From Eunapius fragilis (taxonomy: Eukaryota; Porifera; Demospongiae; Spongillida; Spongillidae), in assembly GCA_963681505.1 (NCBI GenBank), contig OY811981.1:7500916-7564915 (forward strand): a DNA stretch of 64,000 nt, given 5' to 3'. The notes below the pieces were generated by a model, which was given only the letters and a program-made list of their open reading frames with translations, was not told the origin of the DNA and did not search any database. Position 1 is the stretch's first letter. Each line of letters opens with the position of its first letter. This document shows positions 22,601 to 33,979 of the stretch, in pieces. The translations under genes and the position numbers were made by a program.

Positions 22601-23428
22601 TCCAAGTAATGAGCTATTCTTACGAAGGGCTTTATTTAGCTTACACTTGTATGTACCCTGTACAGTATCATTGGGCTCAAACAGAGAGTATCTAAAGGGA
22701 GAATAACAGAAATCCTCAATCAAATCTAAAACATGTTAATGTAAATTTTAAACTAATAACACACAACAAATTACAGCCTAATAGTAAACTATAGGTTACG
22801 ATGTATAAGTCAACCGTCTAAAAATGTAAATAAGTTTTAGATGACAATACCATATACTTTGTTATGCACACCCTTGTTTATCCATCAATTTACGCTAGCT
22901 TGCTATCTATAACTCGCAGATTACTCACAAGAAATGAATAATGCACACAGTATACCGGTCCCTTGCGCGTGAATAAAAGTTGGACATATTGTACCCAAAC
23001 GGTATAGTACATTGCATGCAAACACTCCTACCTCGTAGGATTTCTTTTCCTGCGGCTGTTTTTTTTCCTTGAGATAACTCTCTTGATTTTGAGCTTGTTT
23101 GGAGGCTAAAATCAGTTCTCGATTTTGATCGTAGTGAGCCTTCATGCTTTCCTTCTTTCTTTCCGGATCAAGCCAGTATTGGACCTTCGCGCTCTTCTTC
23201 TTACTTTCCGGATCAAGCCAGTACTGGGCCTTCGCGCTCTCCTTCTTACTCTCAGAATTGGCTTTGTAGTGCTTCCTGTCGCAAGCCTTCTTTTTTTTCA
23301 TGCGCTTCTTGAAAACTGTCGCGCTCCTCACATTCATCTTGCGACTCGTCAGCACAGCTGTCATCATTTAACTTGGCAATCTTCTTAGCTAGATTTCTTT
23401 CTCTTCGAGCTCTCCGACGTGAAGACAT
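19612..23428 (-). pseudogene. Helitron protein remnant: basic N-terminus, DUF6570, Helitron_like_N
   Basis: A rolling-circle transposon protein read on the minus strand from ATG 23428 (MSSRRRARRERNLAKKIAKL). The N-terminus has three repeats of a ~15-residue ESAKAQYWLDPESKK unit (23250-23130). A likely intron runs from about 23032 to 22698 (GAG|GTAGGA to CCCTTTAG). Then come YNHT/PVDQHGRC...MRPLKWEC (22316 on) and DUF6570-type sequence (RLDALSRQLVQRAKAFQTIV, LPIPDPELY...). Last is Helitron_like_N (MCFPNLFHSG, SEYAKSRLLNKDSRFRKDAQ, LFLTFSCAEY, FSLKFHAFFN). The HUH relaxase motifs and helicase are missing. Frames change near 23290, 21950, 21600 and 20870, and a MITE interrupts the Helitron_like_N part at 19828-20500. 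It is inactive. Confidence 0.8.
19828..20500. mobile_element. 673-bp hAT MITE inserted in the Helitron
   Basis: The ends are CAGGGGTGGATATAG and, inverted, CAGGGGTGGAAATAAG. The 8-bp target duplication GGTGTTCC flanks both sides (19820-19827 and 20501-20508). Removing it rejoins REWGTP to TLFLTFSCAEY of the Helitron protein exactly. The interior has TCGGACA-type repeats and no transposase. Confidence 0.9.
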
Positions 23429-23513
23429 TTTGACAAAAACAAGCCGTCAAGTCAAAACTTTCACAAAGACAAAATGGATGCTTTGAATAATGCTCAGGGG
23501 TATATAGTATCGC

Positions 23514-25243
23514 TACAGTGCGTAACGTGATACTTGATCTTAAAATTTTTTCCAGCAATTTTACAATTCTCTTGATTGTTGTAGCCTAGTGGTATGAGAT
23601 AATCAAAATCTGAAAACGGAATAAGCTTTACTAGCCATCTGGCAATAAGTAACATTGAAAAAGAAGTGTGTCAAGTTATTTACGGGCCCGCACTCTTTTA
23701 TTTTCTATTATTGCTCCAAACACACAGTTTTTTGCCCCTTTCTCCTCTGTTTCGCAACGGATTGCGCTGATCGTTGGTACATATATGCAGCGTTGCACCT
23801 TGCACCAAACTGCGCAGTCCGATTTCGAACCCGGGACACAGTTTGAGTTCTGCTTGCCTACGAAGGCCAATTTGAGGTGGAAAAGTGTTAGGTCAGGATT
23901 TTCTTTAGGCACGTTTTATCCTGCCTAAAAGTGAGCATGTAGGCAGTCAAATGGTACCTGTATTGGAATCAGGTCTAGTTCAAGCATTATAAGTCGTCTT
24001 TACCCTCTAATAGACGCTTCAAGTCGGAAGGTTGAAAAACAGCGGACATATTGAAATGAATATCATTTGTTAATGACGTCATTGCTAAACATAACTGAAA
24101 GTGGGTGTGCTGATCAGAGCCAAAACGATTCTTTTCAGAACCAAGAAGAGCAAGCTTCTACCAGTGGGCTACCGCTTCGTAGGAGAAAGCAGTTGCCACC
24201 AATATGGGTGCCGCTGATGAAGAAAAAAGCCCCGAGACTGGCCGAGAGGTAACCCCACGGCCGGAGTTGTTACACGATTGCAGCAAGCACAAGCCATCAA
24301 GTCTCGGCGACCAGCAGCTGTGATTGCCAGCAATGCATCGATAGAGCTTGAGGCCTTAGCTGCTCATATGCCAGACATCCCTGATGCCGATGCAAGAAAG
24401 CTATAGCACTGCGCATGTACTACGAAGGAGTATTGCTAAAAGATGCATGCCCAAACGAAGAGGTTTTTTTATTACCCCAATGCATTGCTGGCAATCACAG
24501 CTGCTGATTGGCTTTTTTGATTGGGGCTTTTTTTCTTCATCAGCGGCTCCCATATTGGTGGCGACTGCTTTCTCCTACGAAGCGGTAGCCCACTGGTAGA
24601 AGCTTGCTCTTCTTGGTTCTGAAAAGAATCGTTTTGGCTCTGATCAGCACACCCACTTTCAGTTATGTTTAGCAATGACGTCATTAACAAATGATATTCA
24701 TTTCAATATGTCCGCTGTTTTTCAACTTTCCGACTTGAAGCGTCTATTAGAGGGTAAAGACGACTTATAATGCTTGAACTAGACCTGATTCCAATACAGG
24801 TACCATTTGACTGCCTACATGCTCACTTTTAGGCAGGATAAAACGTGCCTAAAGAAAATCCTGACCTAACACTTTTCCACCTCAAATTGGCCTTCGTAGG
24901 CAAGCAGAACTCAAACTGTGTCCCGGGTTCGAAATCAGACTGCGCAGTTTGGTGCAAGGTGCAACGCTGCATATATGTACCAACGATCAGCGCAATCCGT
25001 TGCGAAACAGAGGAGAAATGGGATAAAAACTGTGTGTTTGGAGCAATAATAGAAAATAAAAGAGTGCGGGCCCGTATATAACTTGACACACTTCTTTTTC
25101 AATGTTACTTATTGCCAGATGGCTAGTAAAGCTTATTCCGTTTTCAGATTTTGATTATCTCATACCACTAGGCTACAACAATCAAGAGAATTGTAAAATT
25201 GCTGGAAAAAATTTTAAGATCAAGTATCACGTTACGCACTGTA
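23514..25243. mobile_element. Giant foldback element with ~800-bp arms
   Basis: The left arm (23514-24338) and right arm (24480-25243) are near-identical inverted copies starting TACAGTGCGTAACGTGATAC. A 141-base spacer separates them. The right arm lacks about 70-80 bases present near 24240-24310 of the left. Each arm contains the same short open frames (NQEEQASTSGLPLRRRKQ and LRARTLLFSIIAPNTQF), so they are a single source read in both directions. A relative with shorter, diverged arms lies at 33124-33884. No transposase is visible, so mobilisation would need an outside enzyme. Very similar arms imply recent formation or gene conversion. Confidence 0.9.
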
Positions 25244-26142
25244 TACATGATATACACGTGTTTCCGATGCTACTGTAGGCAGGCACTACAGTGGTTTCTG
25301 GCTACCACTGGATCTCCTTTTATGGCTTCCAAAGCTGATAAAATCGGTTGTGGGTTATTGCTAACAAAACTAAGTTTGCTAAAGATCAAAATTGTGTTCA
25401 GTATAACTCAAAATAGAAAAATAATAGCACCAAACAAATTCGGCAGAAAGTTTCTAACGTATCTCCTACAGTTCCTTTTGATAACAGCAAACATTACACT
25501 TCAATCGTGACAAAGATACAGTGCAATAAACCTCTTATCCGAGGAATCTTATCTTATCAGATTCGGAAGAAGGAATCGTGTTTTCCCATGTTTTCAGGTT
25601 CTAGTGTGGGAACGAGGGAGCGTTATCTCTGTTGTCTGAGCTTTCTAAGCGTCGGCAGTTTTACTACATTGTAGGTAATTGTTGGCTGTATCCAAATACG
25701 CTCACTAAATTCCAACTGATTCTATGGCGCATCGGCAATAATGGAATCTGTTGTTTTGCTAATCGTATTCATGACACTTCAAATCCTACATAGGACCTAC
25801 TAACGTAGGTCCCGATACATGTACATGGTGGAAATAGGAAAGGTACTTTAACATATGTACAAGATACACACAGCATTGGGGGGGTGCTATATGGGTCACA
25901 TTGATCCAATTGACAAGTTTTTTGGTAAGCTTAGTTGCGTAGTAATACCACCCTGTGATTGGTTGATATCCTTTTGATCTGTCTCACCATGTGAGCCCAT
26001 GAGTTGCATGTAGTTGATATGTCTCATCATGTAAGGTTTTGCATTTTAACACCGGATCCATGAGAATTGAATACTTTTCCTGTCGAACCCAACTTTTGGA
26101 CAAAAGTGCCAATTCTGTACCCTTTTCATGTTTTATGTGCAG
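25244..26142. other. Intron-like DNA with dispersed repeats
   Basis: Non-coding. A small palindrome around 25788-25815 (GGACCTACTAACGTAGGTCC) and a dispersed repeat at 26043-26110 (ACACCGGATCCATGAGAATT...) related to 31918-31990 are the only structures I see. Good acceptor signals precede the exon at 26143. Confidence 0.5.
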
Positions 26143-26322
26143 CACATGGCAGAGAAAGAGAGGCTGCAGAAACAGCAGGCTGAGCTACAGGAGTTGAAAT
26201 TGAAAGAGGAGAAGCTGAAAGTGAAAGAGGAGAAGCTGGAAAAAGAAAAGGATGAGCTGAAAAAAGAAAAGGATGAGCTGAAAATGAAACTGGCTCTTCT
26301 GGAGCTGGCTGGAGATAAGGAG
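26143..26322 (+). CDS. Coiled-coil exon of the REase-kinase gene
   Basis: The acceptor is TTTTATGTGCAG and the donor is AAGGAG|GTACAA. It is 180 bases, phase 0 at both ends. It encodes HMAEKERLQKQQAELQELKL followed by KEEKLKVKEEKLEKEKDELK-type heptads, an uninterrupted coiled coil. The exon at 29687 starts with a near-identical AEKER...LQKQQAELQ block, so the two exons are tandem duplicates. This points to a modular, length-variable stalk. Confidence 0.65.
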
Positions 26323-26499
26323 GTACAAGAATTGTTGTGGGCTATGATATGAGGGTGTGTGTGATTATATCTGCTTTTATTTACATGTATGTTCTACAGT
26401 ATGCTAGTTGGCGCTACGCATTACGGTGTAAAAGTACTGTGCTCCGATCGCAAAATATTACGATCGGAACGCAATGGCCGTAATACGATTACGATGCTA

Positions 26500-26876
26500 C
26501 AGTACCAGTCAGAAAAAAGTTTCCGACCATAGAGTACTTTTTCTACGGTGATACGTGAAGCACGAAAAGTAGTACGTGTACGACATTATTGTGCTACGGT
26601 AGCGGAATACAGCGCACAGCGCAATACGTCTCTACGCTGACTACGCGAACCAGCGTTGCCATGATTACATGGCGCGAAATGTACGACATTCTTTCAAAGC
26701 TGCTGTTACTTGTGTTCGCGTGACAAAGCGGCCAAATTCTACTGCCCGAATTACGCGCTCAATGTTTACGCGTACTTCGCTACTCGGTACGCGTAGCTAC
26801 GGTCTCACGCTACAATTCTACGCGAAGATAATTAAACTACGCGTAACATAGGGAAACTTTTTTCTGACTGGTACTG
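26500..26876. mobile_element. 377-bp MITE with TA duplication
   Basis: The left end CAGTACCAGTCAGAAAAAAG and the right end CTTTTTTCTGACTGGTACTG are inverted repeats, flanked by TA at 26498-26499 and 26877-26878. The interior is rich in TACG/CGTA words. It sits next to a different end-like sequence (CAGTATGCTAGTTGGCGCTACGC at about 26397) whose relatives occur at 1507 and, reversed, at about 29655. Confidence 0.85.
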
Positions 26877-28679
26877 TACTCCCACGCATTGTTTGGACAT
26901 ATGATGAACATATCGAGACATGTTCCGACAGGCGGTGAAATCTCTCGTGCTAATCGTCCAATCATATCTTTGCACCCCTGTAGTTGAATGAACTAAAGCT
27001 GTTCGTAATGCCGCGCTAGGTTATCTAACTTATACAGAAACGCCCCATGTGTGTACGATCAGTTTTTAAAAATGAAAAAGGCTAGTATTTTTTTGGTTTA
27101 ATAAGCTTTTAGAGCTCCTTCATCCTGTCTTTTTGTCCGTTCTGCAATCGCGTCATCTGTTGGCAACAGTGGCGAGGTTTTGTACAGGAGCAATGTTATT
27201 ACTTGAGGTAAACCACAAGCGTACCACAGGGCACATGCGTATGATTATCATTAGCCACAGTCAGTTGCATTAAGGTAGTAGTACCCATAACGTGTTTTTT
27301 TTGGAAAAAAAGTTGGTAAGATCCACCTTATTGTTTAAGATATGCCACCTTGATATCATTTGGATAAGTAACGTATTTAACCGAGCGCAATGCCTTAAAC
27401 TTTGGCATCCGCCATCTTGTAATTCGCGCACGCATGCGCAGTTTGAGTCCGCCATGTATTTTGGGGTCTGAATTATTAAAATACGTCATCAACAATTGGT
27501 AGTTCTGTTCAAGTACCGTATATAATTCGGAGAGAATCCACCTTATTGTTTAAGATATGCCACCTTGATAGCATTTCAATAGCGCGCAGAAACACTAGCA
27601 CCGCTTGTTTTACGAGCACCTTGAAATACGAACGGTAAAAACTCTTTTTCCTGCACATTCAGGACAACAGACCTTATGATCAAGTGTTGAGCATATTATT
27701 ACGATAGGAGCTAAGTACCAAGAAGAGCGTACGTGTAGGAAAATATCTTGTCCTTGTTTTCAAAATAAGTTACTTTTTTCTAAATAGCCGAAAACCGAAA
27801 ATCTATCTATTAATAACATTTCAATTTCAAGGTACAAATATGGCGTCCAGGGATGCGTAACTTTGTAAAAAATTGCTGCATACATTTGTGGAAAAGGGTA
27901 GTAACGTTATCGATGCACCAAAAGGACAATTAAGTAATGAAGAACGTGTAATCACGATAAAGTAGCTGTTCTGGAATGCCCAGCATGAGTAATCCATGAG
28001 TAGCCTAATTAGTTCACCCTGAAACGATGGTTAGTATAAGCTTTGGCACAAACCTACTGCTCCGTTTCGAAACGAATGCACCAAACGAAAGAAGATATTA
28101 TTTCATATTTATCCTCCAAATTTGGTGATTTTTAAGCACTACAGTTTTCAACAAACCAATTATAAAGTTTTGTTCTTAGAATATTTGTACCATTTTTACT
28201 GCTCATCTAATAACTGTCAAAATGATACGGTCCTCTAAGATGCTCTCAGGCTACAAGCTAGTATGATTTTTTTTCAAATTCCAGGAGGGTACCCTATCAC
28301 CTTAAATCTACAGATGTTGGTACCATTCCTATTTATCACTTGAAGTATGCGAGGGAATTATGTACATTGAAAAGTATTCATTGTATTCATTTTCAAGGAA
28401 GGCCCCTGCTTTAGATCGAGTTCGCTCATATATAAAAATGTAGAAAGCTTATCTTATGCCCCAATCTTTAAGCTATACCAGCCATAACAAAGTTGCGAAT
28501 TTTAACCGAAAGTTACTATGTATATATATGTAATTCTTCTTTAAAATTCATTTAGGGACAATCATCAGCATAGTTGAAGGAGAAAAACAACGTGCTACAT
28601 GTATCTTTCAAAGTTCCAAATCATGTGGTGAATGAGTTCAATGAGCTCTTAGTCTTCCAGCTCTTATGCAACATGTAAG
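26877..28679. other. Intron-like DNA
   Basis: No exon recognised. A direct repeat of about 35 bases (ATCCACCTTATTGTTTAAGA...) occurs at about 27320 and 27537. The rest is AT-rich unique-looking sequence. Confidence 0.5.
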
Positions 28680-29125
28680 AGCCCTGTTTGTGCCCATGGG
28701 ATGAACTCTCTGGCTAAGAGGGCCCATGGGTGTGGTCAGTGAGTGAGAAGCTATGGGGTTAATGAACTTCCCGGCCTAGAGGGCCTATGGGTGTGGTCAA
28801 TGGCATGGGTGAGATGTTGTGGGGTTAATTAACTCTGTCTAATAGGGCCTATGGGTGTGGTCAATGAGTGAGATGTGGGGTTAATGAACTCTCCAGCTAA
28901 GAGGGCCTATGGGTGTGGTCAATGAGTGAGAAGTTATGGGGTTAATGAACTCTCCGGCTAAGAGGTGTGGTCAATAGTGGATGAGAAGTTAATGAACTTT
29001 CTGGCTAAGAGGGAGTAAGAAGTTGTGGGGTTAATGAACTCTCCAGCTAAGAGGGCCTATGGGTGTGGTCAATGAGTGAGATGTTGTGGGGTTAATGAAC
29101 TCTCCGGCTAAAAGGGCCTATTCAT
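28680..29125. repeat. ~61-bp tandem repeat array
   Basis: The unit is GGGCCTATGGGTGTGGTCAA, TGAGTGAGATGTTGTGGGGT, TAATGAACTCTCCGGCTAAG, about 7 imperfect copies. The same unit occurs singly at 9729 and 12472, where a hAT element split it. Non-coding. Confidence 0.85.
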
Positions 29126-29165
29126 TAATTTTATCTGTAAGCATGACTACTGTAATGAGATATTA

Positions 29166-29188
29166 TCAGGGGGGGGGGGGGGGGGGAG
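29166..29188. repeat. Poly-G run
   Basis: About 19 consecutive G residues. The exact length in an assembly is unreliable. A 15-bp hairpin (CTACCGCGATAGAAC / GTTCTATTGCGGTAG) follows at 29293-29333. Confidence 0.8.
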
Positions 29189-29686
29189 GTGCCTGTTTAC
29201 TCTCCGATAACCGCATCAGTGGTTTTAATAATCGCTAACGTACTACCGCTAACATACCACTGCCAAGATAGCATCTTACACTGCGTTCACACTACCGCGA
29301 TAGAACACTAGAACCGTTCTATTGCGGTAGTATTATATACAGGTGTGTCGCCTCGGGCACCCATTACGCTAGGGGGTCGGAGGGGTGTGTCTGTTTACTC
29401 TGACGGGCTACTCCTCGAATCAGCACTTACAGCTGCCTGCCCATTTGCAGTTCCTGGACATGTGTTTTGGACATGTGTTTAGTTGTAAGCCTTTTGGCAA
29501 CCATAATGGAACGTAACAGCCTTATAACTACGTTGCGGTTGGAGCATAATTATTTTACAGTCATAAAGTAACTAATTCTGATCGTAACGCAATTATGGCG
29601 CAATGCAATAATCCATACCGTAATGCGTAGCACTAACTTTATTCTGACGCGTACTGTACATCTTGGCCAAGAGTTTCATTGTACAG

Positions 29687-29837
29687 CGCGTGGCAGAGAA
29701 AGAGAGACAGCTGACTGGGCTACAGAAACAGCAGGCTGGGCTACAGAAACAGCAGGCTGAGCTACAGGAACAGCTGAAAACGATAGAGAATCAGCTGGCT
29801 GCGATACAGATAAAGCAATTGGATAACATGGATAATG
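29687..29837 (+). CDS. Coiled-coil exon of the REase-kinase gene
   Basis: The acceptor is TTTCATTGTACAG and the donor is AATG|GTATGA. Phase 0 in and phase 1 out, 151 bases. It encodes RVAEKERQLTGLQKQQAGLQ, KQQAELQEQLKTIENQLAAI, QIKQLDNMDN, a coiled coil. It is a partial duplicate of the exon at 26143. The next exon at 32747 enters in phase 1, as required. Confidence 0.65.
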
Positions 29838-30959
29838 GTATGATGATAAATGGATGTACATGTACATTGTGAGATTGGTAGCGCTGAACTGTGACATTGC
29901 ATTTGTAGCCAGTATACGTCTCTACAAGTATCAATGCACTGTAATCTTATGATGCAACATTAATAAACTACATGTATGCAACAACAACAGTTCAATATAA
30001 CTGACTATAAATAACATATCTACAATGTTTCTCTGCATGCTTTGGACACTAAACAATTGAAGGTATGGCTAACCTTAAATGTATCTTTGTGCAGCTGTCA
30101 TGTTAAGTCAATCGTTCTACCACTCTCATCTAATATCGATATATGTATACTTGTATATACTATTAGAGTGTGTAACCTTTTTCATAAATCAAAATCGATT
30201 ATTTCGATTATCAGGACCCACGGTAGTGGGTCCTATGTAGGATTGGCTTCGTGGGCGTGGTTTTCGATTGAGCATTTTAAAACGGTAACGAAGCGTTGCC
30301 TTTACTCGCCAGCTCGCATATAATCCATCACAAACATGACAGATATGCACATATAACGTGAGCTTCGCTAAACAGTGCCGTTTACATGGAATGACAAGTC
30401 GGTACCAAAATTCCGCCATTTAATTTTTGTTCTCCTTCGTCGTCTTCCATTCATCACGTACAACTCGTGACAGGAACGTCGTAAGAAGATGTGATTAGCT
30501 TCAAAAAGTTGCATTTGATTTCCAAACGTGCCCTTTCATACAAATAAGACCTACAGTTGTTAGCTGGTGATGAAATGCCGTGAAATGACCCAAGCAGGTG
30601 CAATTCATTATCAGTCGGTTGCCTAGCAGTATCCAATATGACGTCACACACGCGTCTTAATTTACTGTTGCCAGGCTACACACAATTAACGCAGCTGCAG
30701 ACACGTTTACAAGTCAACAGGCGGTTCTAATTCAGCAAAGATGACCAAGCCAAAGAAAACAGCTCGTTAACAAGGAAAACTCTGAGTTTAAGATATCCGA
30801 AGAGCAACGGTAGGCCTATTAATAAAATTAAAAAGAGGCCTCAGATTTAATACCCGATACTGATAAGAGGAATCTAAGCATCCTATGCATTGCAACGATA
30901 ACAGTAAGCCATACATTATATTGACTAAACACTCCTGGCAGAGAAAAAAAATGAGGGGA
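29838..30959. other. Intron-like DNA
   Basis: Contains a short perfect hairpin GGACCCAC..GTGGGTCC at 30211-30230 and otherwise nothing I can name. No convincing exon. Confidence 0.45.
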
Positions 30960-31259
30960 ACAAGTAAATCATAAAAACTTCTCTATCGAGAAAGTGATTG
31001 GTGGGATGTAGGATTGATGGTACAAAAAGCAAGGAAACAAGGTACAGTATGTTAAAGTGAGGTTTGGTAGGATCCTACAACTATAACAGTCCTACATTTG
31101 CGAATAGGCTTCTTCATTTGCAAATTCAGGACTGTGAGTTGTAAGATCCTACCAAACCTCACTTTAACATACTGTACCTTGTTCCCTTGCTTTTTGTACC
31201 ATCAATCCGACATCCCACCAATCACTTTCTCGATAGAGAAGTTTTTATGATTTACTTGT
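30960..31259. mobile_element. Near-perfect palindromic MITE, 300 bp
   Basis: Starts ACAAGTAAATCATAAAAACT and ends with its reverse complement. The arms are about 140 bp and nearly identical, with a very small loop near 31105. The arm carries GAGAAAGTGATTGGTGGGAT, GTAGGATT and ACAAAAAGCAAGGAAACAAG, shared with the elements at 17714 and 60347. No coding capacity. Confidence 0.9.
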
Positions 31260-32746
31260 GAGAAAAAAAAGTCTTAGTAAGCCTTTGTACAGGTGGGAAA
31301 AGCGAAGGTCATATAAAAAGGGGTAATCGATTTCCTACCGATTTTTGCATATGAAGGAAACGGATATCGACTAATCGCGACTAAGAAAAACAGAATCAGT
31401 TTTTTCGACTAAAGGAAATTATGAAATTGGTAACCTGCTATTCTACTAAATGCATAGTCGACCGAATAGGTAATCGTGAATAGTCGATAACATGAAAATC
31501 GGTTACACACCCTATTAATACTATACAGCTATGATGTCTCGTATAAGGCTACTTATCATCTATCAAAATCCACCCATGACGTTGGGTCCCTGGTTGGCAT
31601 AGAGACACATCTACCCTGTGGGTATATGGAACATCTCACACTTTGCCTCAATGTACTTTTGTAACTCACAACAATGGCATCTATCTTCATAAATCAGCTA
31701 TTAGTTGTGGTCAAACCCCCAGTGTCCAGTATGGTCATCATCTAGTCTGGTCATCATGTCATCATCTCATGTGGACTTCATCTAGTGTGACTATCATCTA
31801 ATGTGGTCTTCATTGTGGTCTTCATCTAATGTGGTCATTTTGATACCAAAAGCCCTGGTACCCTATTTTTTGTGGTCATGCATCAAAACCACACCAGGCT
31901 TGAAAGGATTTGCATTTTAACACCGGATCCATAAAAATTGAATACTTTTCCTGTCAAACCCAACTTTTGGAGAAAGTGTGAATTCTAAACCCTAACCCTT
32001 GTCACGTTGAATTATCCACCCACCCACAGTACCTGCAAAGAAGACAAAACAGGAGAATAAATAATATAGGAATGCCACTGACAGAAATAGCTGACTTGTG
32101 TGACTAAGGACCTAAAATGATTTAGTTTTGCTTGCATATTGGTACTGCATTGATGTTGACGTAACTCTTCACGCACCACGTTACGTTTCATGCTCTCCCC
32201 CCACCCCCTCCCTCCATGTTAATATAATTATGGCTCATGTTACGGATAACAGTAATTTAAACTCAGTAAATCAGGGAATCCTTACCAATAGGAAGTTCTG
32301 CCAGGGCGTCAGGGTCAGGGTCACTGACACGACGAGCTAATTTGGATAGAGGGTTTTACGTCTCACTGCATCAATTATAAATCATCTGGGAATATAGTAG
32401 GAGTTATTGGGTGAAGTTTTAATACTTATATACTTATAATGGTTGAGTATATATTTTCTTCCCATTTTGTTGCTGTACATAGTAAAGTTTTGGAATGTAT
32501 TATTCATTACAATGTAATAATCAAATTATTATTCGAGTGAAATTCTGTTTATGTGGTTTGTGCTTTCATAATTTATACACAATGACATCATTCCTGTTTC
32601 AGTTTTGGATGTTTTTATATTTATGTTTAAAAATGAATCATATACTTTGCTTTCATCAATAGCATCAATTGTGATCAGCATTTAAGTGTGTTAATCAGAT
32701 TTGTCATCTGATGTTGACCTGCATCTTGTGATTTCATCACACGCAG
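31260..32746. other. Intron-like DNA with simple-sequence tract
   Basis: About 31690-31850 is a degenerate repeat of GTGGTCATCATCTAATGTGG-like words. 31918-31990 is a dispersed repeat with relatives near 26043 and 16815. No exon supported until 32747. Confidence 0.5.
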
Positions 32747-32779
32747 CTATGTCAAGTGAAAGACCAAGATTCACAGAAG
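32747..32779 (+). CDS. 33-base exon of the REase-kinase gene
   Basis: The acceptor is CATCACACGCAG and the donor is GAAG|GTATGT. Phase 1 in and out, it reads (A)MSSERPRFTE. It joins in frame to the exon starting at 33980. An ATG inside could also serve as the start of a shorter transcript. Confidence 0.5.
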
Positions 32780-33123
32780 GTATGTGTTGTTTACATGGTT
32801 AGCATTTTATTATTCATAGATGTCAATAAAATGCAGCTCAACTTTCATCTGCTGTTGGTATGTTTAATGATTTGATTGTTGACATTATCAAGTTTCGTGT
32901 GTGGTCAAAAATTCTACTCTTATCACTAGGCTGAGCAGCAGAGCAAAACAGATTTGAAAGTGTATGCCATTTATATGGACATCGCTACTTGTATAGCTAT
33001 TTTACTGTATATGTATACTGCCTGGGTACGAGTAATTGTTAATTATTGGTGTTAGTAGCTACCACCCCAACAATTTGGTTAAATGAACTTTCTATCGCTT
33101 ACAACCTAATCCTAGGCCAAGGC

Positions 33124-33884
33124 CTACAACAAAAAACCTACAGACAACTTGAAATGAATGTCATTAAAATATGACATCATTGGTAAACATGAGCGTGCTG
33201 AACAGAGCAATAATGGTTTCCATAACCAAGAAGAGCAAGCTTCTACCAGTGGGCTGTCGCGACGTAGGAGAAAGCAGTTGTCACCAATTTGGGAGCCGCT
33301 AATGCTGAAAAAATTAAGTGATTGCAGCATGCACAAGCCATCACATTTTGGCGATCAGCAGCTGTGATTGCCAGCATTGATATCGATGCAAGAAAGCTAG
33401 CACTGTGCATATACTACCTGGATCTTTCCGAAGGAGTATCGCCAAACGATGCCCAAATGAAAGTTGGCAAAATGTTTACTGATAAAAAACATCAAGCTGA
33501 CTTTTTGCGTGTGCTGCAGTCACTTTATTGCTACTCCAGTCCTTGGGGTTATATTTTCAGTATGGGTGGCTCACAAATTGGTGGCAACTGCTTTTTCGTA
33601 CGTCATGGCAGCCCACTGGAAGTGGGCTTGCTTTTTTTTTTGCTTATCAGCACACCCACTTTGTCATGTTTACCAATGGGTCATTTTTTAAATGATATTC
33701 ATTTCAAGATGTCAGCAGTTTTTCGACCTTCTAACTTCAAGTGCATATTATAATGCTACAACTAGACCTGCTTTAGATACAGGTACCATTTGAGTGCCTA
33801 CATGCAGGATACTAGTAAATAAAACGCGCTTAAAGAAAACCACCCGGTTATGCTTAAGATCAAGTATCATGGTACGCACTGTTA
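33124..33884. mobile_element. Diverged relative of the giant foldback element
   Basis: The left part (CAAGAAGAGCAAGCTTCTAC...) and right part (GGCAGCCCACTGGAAGTGGG...) are diverged inverted copies of the 23.5-25.2 kb arm. The right end ATCAAGTATCATGGTACGCA matches that arm's terminus. The middle holds a 60-residue open stretch (IDIDARKLALCIYYLDLSEG, VSPNDAQMKVGKMFTDKK) that is broken in the younger copy. This suggests the family once carried a coding segment. It lies in the intron before the kinase exon. Confidence 0.6.
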
Positions 33885-33979
33885 GGGCATGCATTGTAGC
33901 ATCATTTTACAACTGAATACAAAGAATGGCATTACTATAAAAAGATAAAGCCCTATAAGCTCTATTTATTCCACTTTAG

